A stretch of 64,000 nt of DNA, from positions 62,001-126,000 of the forward strand of contig NZ_SPQS01000021.1 of the NCBI RefSeq assembly GCF_004570865.1. The letters run 5' to 3'. The position numbers and the translations under genes were made by a program. How positions within the stretch are numbered: the stretch's first letter is position 1; each line of letters begins with the position of its first letter. This stretch comes from Bradyrhizobium frederickii. Lineage in GTDB: Bacteria > Pseudomonadota > Alphaproteobacteria > Rhizobiales > Xanthobacteraceae. The notes beneath the pieces are model-generated. The model did no database searches, was not told where the DNA came from, and worked only from the letters and a program-made list of their open reading frames with translations. Shown piece after piece: positions 1 to 8,415 of the stretch.

Positions 1-90
1 TAGGGATCCTGTCATGGGGCGGACAGGTAGCGCTTTTCGGTGGCCAGTGGAATCGCCGAGATCGAGTTTTCTGCCTCCGGAAACGACAAC

Positions 91-109
91 GCCCGCACGA
101 GGCGGGCGC
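91..109 (-). terminator. Hairpin downstream of the DUF1127 gene
   Basis: GCCCGC and GCGGGC arms with a short loop lie about 35 bases past the stop codon of the DUF1127 gene. The run of T on the minus strand is poor, so this is only a weak intrinsic terminator candidate. I see no gene in bases 1-141; anything entering from the left edge cannot be judged. Confidence 0.35.
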
Positions 110-141
110 TATCGGTTCGTCCGGTTGAGGGCTGAAGGATA

Positions 142-294
142 TCAGCCCTGATACTGACCGGCGGCAACGCGCGGGATGTCCGAGCGATCGAGGCCGATAT
201 CGGCCAGTTCGCGATCGCTGAGCTGGGACAGCTCGGCAACATTGCGCTGATAGTCCCGGAAGGCCTGGATCATGCGGATGAGCGAGAGCAGCAT
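142..294 (-). CDS. DUF1127 small protein
   Basis: A 50-residue protein. The C-terminal half carries the DUF1127 pattern: an aromatic, basic N-terminal helix (RMIQAFRDYQRNVAELSQLS) followed by DRELADIGLDRSDI. The ATG at 294 was chosen over a longer reading because AGGAG sits about 8 bases upstream and the family is about 45-55 residues long. In other alphaproteobacteria DUF1127 proteins are small, stress-linked, RNA-binding or post-transcriptional regulators of phosphate or carbon use. That role is family knowledge and is not shown here. It stands alone, with the next gene more than 450 bases away. Confidence 0.8.
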   Translation of the reverse strand: MLLSLIRMIQAFRDYQRNVAELSQLSDRELADIGLDRSDIPRVAAGQYQG

Positions 295-768
295 AGGTAG
301 TCTCCTGTAGTTCGATTCAGCCCTTGCCCGGGCCTCATCGTTGAAATGAATATAGATCAGAGTGGTGCAGTGCGAAAGTTCCGATGTTGCGATGCAGCTA
401 AGCGATGGGCGCATAGCGAAGGTAACGGACGCTTAACCGGAGGGCGCTCCTGCCCAGAGCTTGCTCGAAGATATCGAAAGGCGGAGAGAAAGCTCCGTGG
501 AATCACGGAGTTAAGTGCACGCAATTGATCTGGATCATTGTGGAAATAAGTTGCTCGCAAGGGCTCGGCAAGCCGATCGAGTAGCGTCTTGACCCAAGTC
601 TTACTTGCGCGATTCGCATAGGTAAAATGAATCAATATTCAATTCATTGATTGGTTCGAGAGCCGCCCCGACTCACGTCGGCGAGGCGAGCGCAGGTATT
701 GGCAAGGGTGGGGAGAGGGCCATCGGATGCTTCGGCGGAACGCCCAGTCCGATAAGTCCGATAAGGGT
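295..768. other. Intergenic stretch without a recognised gene
   Basis: Short ORFs on both strands have no family resemblance or ribosome-binding site. The part next to 295 must hold the DUF1127 promoter. The 520-650 segment is AT-richer than its surroundings and could hold regulatory DNA. I recognise nothing specific. Confidence 0.5.
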
Positions 769-1593
769 TTAAGGAGCGCGAGCGAGCTGGGTGGCGAAAT
801 AGGCGACGGTCTTGGAATAGACCTCGCTCTTGTTCCACTGCTTGAGCACCTCGAAGTTCGGACTGCCCGGCTGCCAGTCCTTGCCCTTCTGCCAGCCATA
901 GCCCGCGAGATAATTGGCGGTGGAGGCGAGCACGTCGGGCGCGTTGTGCAGGAGGTCGCGCTTGCCGTTGCCGTCGAAATCGACGGCGTATTTCATCCAG
1001 GACGACGGCATGAACTGGGTCTGGCCGAGCTCTCCGGCCCAGGCGCCCTTCATCTCGGCTGGCGCCAGATCGCCGCGCTGGACGATGCGCAGCGCATCCA
1101 TCAGCTCGGCGCGAAACTGCTCGGACCGCCGGCAATCATAGGCCAGCGTCGCGAGCGAGCGGATCGTGGCGAACTTGCCGGTGTTGACGCCGAAATCGGT
1201 CTCCAGGCCCCAGATCGCAACCAGGACTTCGCCGGGAACGCCATAGGCCTGCTCGATGCGCGACAGCACGGAGCCGTATTGCTTCATCTTGTCGGAGCCG
1301 CGCTGCAGGCGCGGCGGCACCATGCGGCCGGAAAACTCCTCGAAGGTCTGGCTGAAGACCTTTTGCGAGCGGTCGCGGTTGAGCACGCTCGGATCCAGCG
1401 TCACGCCGGCAAGACCCGTGGCAATGGCCTGTTGTGAGATGCCCTTGGCCGCGGCGTCGGTTTTGAGCTCCGCAAGCCAGGCATCGAAATTACCCGAGCC
1501 GCAGGCAACCGCGGCGAACGCTGGCTGGGCGGACAGGATTGACGCGGAGAGGGCGAAGGCTGCGAGAGCGAGACGAGAAATCGTCGAGGTCAT
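769..1593 (-). CDS. Lytic murein transglycosylase, MltB family
   Basis: A 274-residue exported enzyme that would cleave peptidoglycan between MurNAc and GlcNAc, leaving 1,6-anhydroMurNAc ends. Residues 1-28 form a signal peptide ending in AQPAFA; there is no lipobox, so it is probably soluble in the periplasm. The SLT_2/MltB fold follows: the catalytic glutamate is E131 in IWGLETDFG, and the family block GELGQTQFMPSSW is at 188-199, followed by DFDGNGKRDL. There is no C-terminal peptidoglycan-binding domain, so this is the short form. The ATG at 1593 is preferred because the longer frame adds 46 non-homologous residues before the signal peptide. Confidence 0.9.
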   Translation of the reverse strand: MTSTISRLALAAFALSASILSAQPAFAAVACGSGNFDAWLAELKTDAAAKGISQQAIATGLAGVTLDPSVLNRDRSQKVFSQTFEEFSGRMVPPRLQRGSDKMKQYGSVLSRIEQAYGVPGEVLVAIWGLETDFGVNTGKFATIRSLATLAYDCRRSEQFRAELMDALRIVQRGDLAPAEMKGAWAGELGQTQFMPSSWMKYAVDFDGNGKRDLLHNAPDVLASTANYLAGYGWQKGKDWQPGSPNFEVLKQWNKSEVYSKTVAYFATQLARAP

Positions 1594-1738
1594 TCGAGTA
1601 AATGAATTCCGTGAAGCGATCTGACCGGTGGCGCAATCTCGGTCGGAACGGCGGCCAAAGCAAGGCGTGCGACAGGGTGCGATCCTGCCCGAGCCGAATT
1701 CAAGCTCAAGATCGGCAGGATCGCATGTCACGATATCG

Positions 1739-2647
1739 TCAGGCGTCCGTCCTGTTCCGCCAGGGGAAGAGGTTGGCCGGGAAGTCAGCAGCCGGCTTGC
1801 GCGGACGCTGCGGTGGGGGCGGCACCGGACGTGCGCCGGGCTCCGAGACGATCACCTTGCGGTAGAGATGCCAGGTGGCATGGCCGAGCAGGGGGATCAC
1901 CACGGCAAGGCCGAGGAAGGCGGGAATGGTGCCGAGCGCGAGCAGCACCGCCACGATCAGGCCCCAGGCCGCCATCGGCACCGGGTTCTTCGCGACAACG
2001 CGCAGCGAGGTGCTCATCGCCTCCAACGCACCGGCATGGCGGTCCAGCATCAGCGGGAACGACACGGCGCTGAGGCAGAGCGCGGCGAGCGCGAACAGGA
2101 AGCCGGTGCCGCAGCCGACCACGATCAGCCACCAGCCCTGCTGCGTCGTCAGCACGCGCGTCATGAAGTCCGAGATGCCGGTGACGCCCTCATAGCCGAA
2201 CGCCGCGACGTAAATCGCTTGCGCAGTTGCAACCCAGGTCACGAACAGGGCGAGCAGCAGCGCGCCGAGGCCGAGCATCGCGCCGAACGATGGCGAGCGC
2301 AGCACCTCCAATGCGTCCCAGGCGGTCGCTTCTTCATAGCGTTCGCGCCGGCTGGAAAGCTCGTAGAGACCGAGCGCCGCGAAGGGGCCGATCAGCGCGA
2401 AGCCGGCGGCAAGCGGAAACAACAATGGCAGCACCGAATAGCCCATCACCACGCGGGCGAGCACGAGGCCGAGCACCGGGTAGATCACGCAGAGGATGAT
2501 GGCGTGGCTCGGAACGGCCTTGAAATCCTCCCAGCCGCGCCGGAGCGCATCGTGCAGATCGGACAGTTGGATGGTTCGGATCACCGGTCCGGCCGCATCT
2601 TCGGTCCGGCCCATCGTGGGGACATTGCCCGGGTAGAGTGTGGCCAT
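1739..2647 (-). CDS. DUF2189 integral membrane protein
   Basis: A 302-residue protein with about six hydrophobic segments from residue 50 to 265 and a Pro/Arg-rich cytoplasmic tail (VPPPPQRPRKP). The N-terminal part (IRTIQLSDLHDALRRGWEDF) is the hallmark of DUF2189, a family of unknown function in alphaproteobacteria that is often near cytochrome oxidase or stress genes. GGGAG nine bases before the ATG at 2647 supports this start. It sits 145 bases upstream of the transglycosylase on the same strand, so they may or may not be co-transcribed. No function can be assigned. Confidence 0.8.
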   Translation of the reverse strand: MATLYPGNVPTMGRTEDAAGPVIRTIQLSDLHDALRRGWEDFKAVPSHAIILCVIYPVLGLVLARVVMGYSVLPLLFPLAAGFALIGPFAALGLYELSSRRERYEEATAWDALEVLRSPSFGAMLGLGALLLALFVTWVATAQAIYVAAFGYEGVTGISDFMTRVLTTQQGWWLIVVGCGTGFLFALAALCLSAVSFPLMLDRHAGALEAMSTSLRVVAKNPVPMAAWGLIVAVLLALGTIPAFLGLAVVIPLLGHATWHLYRKVIVSEPGARPVPPPPQRPRKPAADFPANLFPWRNRTDA

Positions 2648-2980
2648 GGTCGCTAGCTCCCTTGCCGAGCGGCCGAATTCGGCGCCTGCAAACGGCGCGA
2701 GCGGTCGCCATTCTTGAGTTTCGCGAGTCCGACCAGACGCGAATTCCGGAAGGCATCGCGAGCTGAATGCAAAGCGTACGCCCATTTCCGAGTCCTGTCC
2801 CTCACGCTTGGGTGAGATTCGATGCCGCAGCGCAACTTCGGCGACGTCATTCGGTCGTCATTTCGCCGCAGATAAGCTGATGCTGCGGGCCGGTTCGCAG
2901 AACTCGCGGGCGCTACGCAGTGACTTGGTCTATAAGTGCCACTCAAGGCCCTTCCAACGGATCCTTTTCGGGGAGCAGAT

Positions 2981-3373
2981 ATGAGCATTTTCGGGAAAAT
3001 CATGAGCGCGATCTTCGGTAGCCAGCCGGCTTCCGCCGCACCCGCCGGCGGCGCAGCGTCGCCCGCCGGCGCGGCGCCGGGAGCATCGGCGCCGGCTGCC
3101 GCGCCGATGGCCGCGGTCGACGTGGCGGCGATCGTCGACAAGGCGGCGGCCGCGCACAAGGGCGAGAAGCTCGAATGGCGCACCTCGATCGTCGACCTGA
3201 TGAAGGCGCTCGACATCGATTCCAGCCTCGCGGCGCGCAAGGACCTCGCCAAGGAGCTCGGCTATAGCGGGGACATGAACGACTCCGCCAGCATGAACGT
3301 CTGGCTGCACAAGCAGGTGATGTCCAAGCTCGCCGCCAATGGCGGCAAGCTGCCGCCCGAGATCAAGCACTGA
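2981..3373 (+). CDS. DUF3597 domain protein
   Basis: A 130-residue cytoplasmic protein. Residues 1-13 (MSIFGKIMSAIFG) are a conserved N-terminal helix, residues 14-45 are an Ala/Pro/Gly linker, and residues 46-130 form the helical DUF3597 domain (LEWRTSIVDLMKALDIDSS, then ARKDLAKELGY). GGGGAG about 6 bases before the ATG fixes the start. The family is thought to bind peptidoglycan or to be general-stress related, but no activity is established. The gene is monocistronic, ending in a strong hairpin terminator. Confidence 0.85.
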   Translation: MSIFGKIMSAIFGSQPASAAPAGGAASPAGAAPGASAPAAAPMAAVDVAAIVDKAAAAHKGEKLEWRTSIVDLMKALDIDSSLAARKDLAKELGYSGDMNDSASMNVWLHKQVMSKLAANGGKLPPEIKH

Positions 3374-3393
3374 CCGAGCGCCGTCGTGCCGGA

Positions 3394-3420
3394 AGGGCCC
3401 GCCATCGCGCGGGCCCTTTT
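3394..3420 (+). terminator. Intrinsic terminator of the DUF3597 gene
   Basis: AGGGCCCGC and GCGGGCCCT arms are followed by TTTT, 20 bases after the stop codon. The same hairpin precedes the end of the convergent GNAT gene and may serve both. Confidence 0.8.
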
Positions 3421-3423
3421 GCA

Positions 3424-3699
3424 TCAGGCGACGAGATCCGCATCCTCCGGATGCCGGTCGAGATAATCGACGACGAAGCCGCAGCCGGCGATCACCTTCC
3501 TGCCGTCGCGGCGGATCAGATCCAACGCGCCCTTGACCAGCTCGGAACCGATGCCGCGGCCGCGCAGCGCGCGCGGCGTCTCGGTATGGGTGATGATGAC
3601 CGCCGTCGGGGTCAGCCGGTAATTGGCGAAGGCGATGTCGTTGCCGACATCGAGCTCGAAGCGGCTCCTGTCCTTGTTGTCCCGTACCGATGCGGCCAT
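3424..3699 (-). CDS. Small GNAT-like acetyltransferase (Acetyltransf_CG type), copy 1
   Basis: A 91-residue single-domain protein of the short GNAT-like family PF14542 (YjdJ/YidJ-like). The acetyl-CoA loop is RGRGIGSELVKGALD at residues 46-60, followed by a conserved cysteine and aromatic block (IAGCGFVVDYLDRHPE). These proteins keep only the cofactor-binding half of a normal GNAT, and their substrate is unknown. AAGGA lies 7 bases before the ATG. A second copy of similar length and layout occurs 1.7 kb away on the same strand (5375-5650). It is convergent with DUF3597. Confidence 0.85.
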   Translation of the reverse strand: MAASVRDNKDRSRFELDVGNDIAFANYRLTPTAVIITHTETPRALRGRGIGSELVKGALDLIRRDGRKVIAGCGFVVDYLDRHPEDADLVA

Positions 3700-3802
3700 G
3701 CAAGATCCTTCCGACGTGCTGTCTCTCCCAGATCTAGGCGCCTGAACCGGTGCTTGCCAAGGTGCGACCAAGGAAGGTTGCCGCAGGGGAGATATCCGCA
3801 AA

Positions 3803-4732
3803 ATGCGTGTCCTGTTCAGTCTCGTGGCGTTGCTTGCCGCGCTGATCTCGACGGCGCCGGCTGCGGCCGAAGGCGGTCCCGCCTGGGATGCATGCGTGGG
3901 GTTGACCAGCACGCCGGACCAGCGGGTCAAGGCCTGCTCTACTGTCATCGACACCAAGAGCGAAAGCGGCAAGCGGCTCGCAGGCGCCTATTGCAATCGT
4001 GGTCATGGTCTGACCGAGAAGCGCGAGCTCGACGCGGCGCTGTCCGATCTCGACGAGGCGGTCAGGCTCGATCCCGGCTATGCCTGCGCCTACAACAATC
4101 GCGGCCGGGTCTATTCGTTCAAGCGCGACTACGAGCGCGCCATTGCCGATTACGACCAGGCCATCAGGCTCGATCCGTCGGCGGCGCTGGCCTACAGCAA
4201 TCGCGGCGAGTCCCGGTTCAATAAAGGCGATCTCGACGGCGCCTTCGCCGACTTCGACGCTGCGATCAAGCGCGACCCCAACTATGCCATGGCCTATGGC
4301 AATCGGGCCCTGGTGTACTACCGCAAGCGCGACATGGCGCACGCCATCGCCGACTACACGATGCGGATCAGGCTTGCGCCCGATCTGCTCGCCTATATCG
4401 ATCGCGGCAACGTCTACCGCGACAGCGAGCAGCTCGACCGGGCCGCCGCCGACTACGGCGAGGCCATCCGCCTCGCACCGACCGACGCGCGCGGCTGGCG
4501 CAATCGCGGCATGATCCGGCTCTACCAGGGCGACACCGAGGGTGGCCTTTCGGACTACGACAAGGCGGTGCAATACGATCCGTCGGACGTGTTCTCGTGG
4601 AATAATCGCGGACAGGCCCGCTTGCGGCTCGGCGACAAGCAGGGCGCGATCGCCGATTTCAGGAAGGCGCTGGAGCTGAAGCCCGGCCTGTCATCCGCGC
4701 AGGAGTCGCTGAGGAGGCTCGGGGCGCTCTAG
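3803..4732 (+). CDS. Periplasmic TPR-repeat protein
   Basis: A 309-residue exported protein with a signal peptide (residues 1-22, ending APAAA) and about seven tetratricopeptide repeats of the YxNRGxxxxxKxDxxxAIxDYxxAIxLDP type from residue 60 to the C-terminus. Cysteines at the N-terminal edge (DACVGL, KACSTV, YCNRG) probably form disulfides, as in many rhizobial secreted TPR proteins. TPR arrays are protein-interaction scaffolds and no enzymatic domain is present. It lies alone between divergent and same-strand small genes, and its partner cannot be deduced. Confidence 0.85.
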   Translation: MRVLFSLVALLAALISTAPAAAEGGPAWDACVGLTSTPDQRVKACSTVIDTKSESGKRLAGAYCNRGHGLTEKRELDAALSDLDEAVRLDPGYACAYNNRGRVYSFKRDYERAIADYDQAIRLDPSAALAYSNRGESRFNKGDLDGAFADFDAAIKRDPNYAMAYGNRALVYYRKRDMAHAIADYTMRIRLAPDLLAYIDRGNVYRDSEQLDRAAADYGEAIRLAPTDARGWRNRGMIRLYQGDTEGGLSDYDKAVQYDPSDVFSWNNRGQARLRLGDKQGAIADFRKALELKPGLSSAQESLRRLGAL

Positions 4733-4929
4733 CCGCAGTGCGGTATGAGTTCATGACCCGCGGACACCCGCGGCCAGCGAAATAATCCTCGATCCCGGTC
4801 TTGCGCAGCCGCCGGCGGTTCCCACGTCCTTTGCAGGGCATACGTCCGAATGCGGCCGGCAGGGTCGCGAGACATTCGGAAGTCGTGATCGCCAGCCGCC
4901 GACGTGTGCCTCTGTCATAGGAGGGAACG

Positions 4930-5325
4930 ATGTCGGATTTCGGTTTCTTGAAGACTCATCGAACGTGGGAAGACTGGTGCGGGATGCTGCTCGGCGCGAT
5001 GATCGTGGCATCGCCGTGGTTTCCCATCCAGGATGCGGCGATTAGCGGACACCAGACGGTGATCCTGAATACGGTCGCCATCGGTCTGGTCGTCTTTGGC
5101 ATCAGCCAGCTCGAATATGTCGCCTTGCAGCGCTGGCAGGAGGTGACGACGATCCTGATCGGATTGTGGCTCATCGCTTCGCCCTACGTCATGGGCTATT
5201 CCGGGGACGGCTTTCTCCGCATCTATCACACGGGCCTCGGCGCCGTGCTCGTGCTGCTCGGTGTGCTGCAGCTGTGGCAGGACTGGGACCAGACTGACCA
5301 GGACATGCTCAAGCACGGACAATAG
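4930..5325 (+). CDS. SPW-repeat membrane protein
   Basis: A 131-residue inner-membrane protein with four hydrophobic segments arranged as two SPW repeats (PF03779). The marker motifs are ASPWF near residue 28 and ASPYV near residue 84, each following a tryptophan-containing helix (WEDWCGMLLG, RWQEVTTILI). GGAGGGAACG is just before the ATG. The family is widespread in soil bacteria and its function is unknown. The C-terminal tail (WQDWDQTDQDMLKHGQ) is hydrophilic. Confidence 0.85.
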   Translation: MSDFGFLKTHRTWEDWCGMLLGAMIVASPWFPIQDAAISGHQTVILNTVAIGLVVFGISQLEYVALQRWQEVTTILIGLWLIASPYVMGYSGDGFLRIYHTGLGAVLVLLGVLQLWQDWDQTDQDMLKHGQ

Positions 5326-5374
5326 GCCGTAGATATCGGCAGGCCCGCCGGCTGCAGGCGGCGGGCCCGTCTCC

Positions 5375-5650
5375 CTATCTCGCCACGAGATCCTGATAGT
5401 CGGTGTGCTTCTCGATCCACGCTTTCACGAACGGGCATTGCGGGATCAGCTTCAATCCGGCCGCGCGGACCTGATCGAGCGCGCCTTGCACCAGCGTCGA
5501 GCCGACGCCCTTGCCGCCGAGCTCCTTCGGCACGTCGGTGTGCTCGAACGTGATGACGTCGCCGTCGAGCTTGTAATGTTCGGTCGCAATACGGCCTTCG
5601 ACCTCGAGCTCGAAGCGGTGATCGGCCCTGTTGTCGATAACGTCGCTCAT
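5375..5650 (-). CDS. Small GNAT-like acetyltransferase (Acetyltransf_CG type), copy 2
   Basis: A 91-residue paralogue of the gene at 3424-3699: the same length, the same acetyl-CoA loop (GGKGVGSTLVQGALD, residues 45-59), and a proline/cysteine block (LIPQCPFVKAWIEKHTDY) in the same place. The start is set by homology with the paralogue. A hairpin-like GC-rich sequence (5340-5370) separates it from the convergent SPW gene. Two separated paralogues within 2 kb suggest a local duplication, with the TPR and SPW genes between them. Confidence 0.85.
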   Translation of the reverse strand: MSDVIDNRADHRFELEVEGRIATEHYKLDGDVITFEHTDVPKELGGKGVGSTLVQGALDQVRAAGLKLIPQCPFVKAWIEKHTDYQDLVAR

Positions 5651-5747
5651 GTCGCCTCCGCTGTCGTCGATCTTCCGGCCATTGGCCTCGCGCACGACAT
5701 CGTAACGCGTGATCAGGCCGGTAGGTTTCCGCTCTGAAGCCGTTCGT

Positions 5748-6104
5748 TCAATCGGCGGCTTTGGCGAGCCTGGAATCTTCGTGCTGCTGCGGCCGCAGGC
5801 ATCCCTGGCAGATGACCAGGGAGCGGTTGACCCGGGCATCCTGCTCGGCCTCGCTGCCGTTCTGCTGCTGCCACCATTCCTTCGAAGGCGGCTGAAGCCC
5901 GGCTTGCGACCTGCTGCGCCCGGAGCTGGCCACGGCGCGTGTCGGTTGCGAGGCTGCCTCCGGCCGATTGGGATCCTCGCCGGCGCCATCCCAGGCATAT
6001 CGGGCAGGCTTGAACGCGGGGTCGGGCGTCAGGTGCGCTTGAGTACCCACGGCACATCCGGCCAGCGCCAGCGACAACACGAGGAAAGCGGGCGCTTTGA
6101 CCAT
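5748..6104 (-). CDS. Small lipoprotein, unknown function
   Basis: A 118-residue protein with a lipoprotein signal (MVKAPAFLVLSLALAGC, lipid-carrying Cys17). The mature part is hydrophilic and Gln/Ser/Arg rich and ends in SLVICQGCLRPQQHEDS, whose CxxC could bind metal or form a disulfide. I recognise no family. The start at 6104 was chosen because the signal peptide begins there; the longer frame adds 55 arginine-rich residues. Confidence 0.65.
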   Translation of the reverse strand: MVKAPAFLVLSLALAGCAVGTQAHLTPDPAFKPARYAWDGAGEDPNRPEAASQPTRAVASSGRSRSQAGLQPPSKEWWQQQNGSEAEQDARVNRSLVICQGCLRPQQHEDSRLAKAAD

Positions 6105-6198
6105 GATACGGCACTCTGTACGCGAGAACTGAGCGAGGGTGCGCCGATCATGTTTAAAATTCCCTGAACGATTGCGGCTATGCCGGCGACCAACGCGC

Positions 6199-6693
6199 AT
6201 GCGCCATCTGATGCTTCTGCTCGCCCTGATCGCCTCCGCCGCGCGTGCCGAGGATGCAAAGCCGTTCAATCCGTCGGACTATCCCCCCGGCGTGCAGCAG
6301 GCGCTGCGCTACGCCAATGAGGAATGCACCAGCCAGGACGGGGGCGAGGTGAGCTTCGCGCCCGATACGGTGCGTCGGATCGACCTCACCGGCGACGGCC
6401 GCGACGACTACATCGTCGATTTCAGCGACACCAAATGCGGTGACCGCGAGACCACTTATTGCGGAACCGGCGGCTGCGTCATGAACATCCTGGTGACGCT
6501 GCCGGACGGCAGCGTGCGCAAGGTGTTCGACGGCCATGTCCGCAGTTACAAGATCATGCCGCCACGGAAGGCGCTTGGGGCCGCGCGCATCCGCTTCGAT
6601 CTGCATGGCAGCTTTTGCGGCGGCTTCGGCCCGCAGGCCTGCGTCAAGCAGAAGGCCATTACGGCGAGCCCGTTCACGTTCAAGCAGCCGTAG
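6199..6693 (+). CDS. Secreted protein of unknown function
   Basis: A 164-residue protein with a short signal peptide (MRHLMLLLALIASAARA). The mature domain has six or seven cysteines in a regular layout (NEECTSQDGG, DTKCGDRETTYCGTGGC, GSFCGGFGPQACVKQ), and RRIDLTGDGRDDYIVDFSD resembles an FG-GAP or Asp-rich calcium loop. Such small cysteine-rich periplasmic proteins are common in rhizobia and have no known function. It diverges from the lipoprotein gene; the two starts are 94 bases apart, so promoters must overlap there. Confidence 0.7.
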   Translation: MRHLMLLLALIASAARAEDAKPFNPSDYPPGVQQALRYANEECTSQDGGEVSFAPDTVRRIDLTGDGRDDYIVDFSDTKCGDRETTYCGTGGCVMNILVTLPDGSVRKVFDGHVRSYKIMPPRKALGAARIRFDLHGSFCGGFGPQACVKQKAITASPFTFKQP

Positions 6694-6798
6694 GGCAGGT
6701 GTGCGGCCGGCGGCCTTGCAGGGGCGCGGGCGATGGCGATAAATGGGCCGCAATAAGCGGGGGGCTCGAGCGCCGTCCGCCCCCGAAGAGGAAGCCCG

Positions 6799-8406
6799 AT
6801 GCAGCCCCTGCGCATGTCCCGCCGCGTCATGAATCTCGCTTACATGCTGACCCAGAATGCGCGGCGGCACGGTGCGCGTCCCGGCTTCGTCTGGGGTGAC
6901 AGATCCTGGACCTGGCGGCAGATCGATGCGCAGGTCTCGGCGCTGGCGGCTGCGCTCGCTGCGCGCGGCATCACCAAGGGCGACCGCATCCTGGTCCATT
7001 CCAAGAATGGCGACGAGATGTTCTTCTCGATGTTCGCCGCATTCCGGCTCGGCGCGGTCTGGGTGCCCACCAATTTCCGTCTGATGCCGGACGAGGTCAC
7101 CTATCTCGCGGAAGCTTCCGGCGCCAAGGCCTTTCTGTGCCATGTCGATTTTCCCGAGCACGCCGCCGCCGTGAAGGGCGGCGCGCTGGAGTTCACCTGG
7201 AGCGTCGACGGCAAGGGCGCGTTCGGCGAGACCTCGGTTGCCGAGGCCATCGCCTCGCGAGCCGGAGCGGCGGTCGAGAACGCTGCCGTCGAGCACGACG
7301 ATCCCTGCTGGTTCTTCTTCACCTCGGGCACCACCGGGCGCTCCAAGGCGGCGGTGCTGACCCATGGCCAGATGGGTTTTGTCGTCACCAACCATCTCGC
7401 CGATCTGACACCCGGCGTGACCGAGAACGACGCATCGCTGGTGGTGGCGCCGCTGTCGCATGGCGCCGGCGTGCATCAGCTGGTGCAGACCGCGCGCGGC
7501 GTCTGCACGGTTTTGTTGCCGACCGAGAAGTTCGACATCAACGAGGCGTTCCGCCTGATCGAGAAGCATCGGGTCGCCAATCTCTTCACCGTGCCGACGA
7601 TCCTCAAGATGATGGTCGAGCATCCCGCCGTCGACAAATACGATCATTCCTCGCTGCGTCACGTGATCTATGCGGGCGCGCCGATGTATCGCGAGGACCA
7701 GAAGACCGCGCTGATGAAGCTCGGCAAGGTCATCGTGCAGTATTTCGGCCTCGGCGAGGTCACCGGCAACATCACCGTGCTGCCGGCGGCGCTGCACGAC
7801 GCCGAGGATAGTCCGCATGCCAGGATCGGCACCTGCGGCTTCGAGCGCACGGCCATGCAGGTCTCGATCCAGGACGACGAGGGCCGCGAGCTCGCGGCCA
7901 ATCAGAGCGGCGAGATCTGCGTGATCGGACCTGCGGTGCTCGCCGGCTATTACGACAATCCCGAGGCCAATGCGAAGGCGTTCCGCAACGGCTGGTTTCG
8001 CACCGGCGATCTCGGCCACATGGACGAGGAGGGCTTCGTCTACATTACGGGGCGCGCCTCCGACATGTACATCTCCGGCGGCTCCAACATCTATCCGCGC
8101 GAGATCGAGGAGAAGATTTTGACGCATCCCGCGGTCGGCGAGGTCGCCGTGCTCGGCGTGCCCGATGCGACCTGGGGCGAGGTCGGCGTTGCCGTCTGCG
8201 TGGCCCGCGAGGGCGAGCAGCCGGTGAGCGAGGCCGAGATGGCGGCGTTTCTCGGTCCGAAGGTGCCGCGCTACAAGATGCCGAAGCGGTTCTTCTTCTG
8301 GGACGCCCTGCCGAAATCCGGCTATGGCAAGGTGCCGAAGCGCATGGTGCGCGACGAGCTCGAGGCACGAGGCCTGCTCGATCTCGACAAGACGAAGGCA
8401 GGCTGA
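6799..8406 (+). CDS. Acyl-CoA synthetase / AMP-forming ligase
   Basis: A 535-residue ANL-superfamily enzyme that would activate a carboxylic acid with ATP and load it on CoA. The phosphate loop FFFTSGTTGRSKAA is at about 172-185; YFGLGEVTG takes the place of the usual YGxTE motif; the hinge and ribose-binding motifs GWFRTGDLG and ITGRASDMYISGG are at 398-428; the catalytic lysine is K511 in SGYGKVPK. GAGGAAG precedes the first ATG; the internal MSRRVM and MNLAYM starts are possible. Substrate (fatty or aromatic acid) cannot be read from sequence. The next gene starts 9 bases downstream, so the two form an operon. Confidence 0.9.
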   Translation: MQPLRMSRRVMNLAYMLTQNARRHGARPGFVWGDRSWTWRQIDAQVSALAAALAARGITKGDRILVHSKNGDEMFFSMFAAFRLGAVWVPTNFRLMPDEVTYLAEASGAKAFLCHVDFPEHAAAVKGGALEFTWSVDGKGAFGETSVAEAIASRAGAAVENAAVEHDDPCWFFFTSGTTGRSKAAVLTHGQMGFVVTNHLADLTPGVTENDASLVVAPLSHGAGVHQLVQTARGVCTVLLPTEKFDINEAFRLIEKHRVANLFTVPTILKMMVEHPAVDKYDHSSLRHVIYAGAPMYREDQKTALMKLGKVIVQYFGLGEVTGNITVLPAALHDAEDSPHARIGTCGFERTAMQVSIQDDEGRELAANQSGEICVIGPAVLAGYYDNPEANAKAFRNGWFRTGDLGHMDEEGFVYITGRASDMYISGGSNIYPREIEEKILTHPAVGEVAVLGVPDATWGEVGVAVCVAREGEQPVSEAEMAAFLGPKVPRYKMPKRFFFWDALPKSGYGKVPKRMVRDELEARGLLDLDKTKAG

Positions 8407-8415
8407 GCGCAGGCG

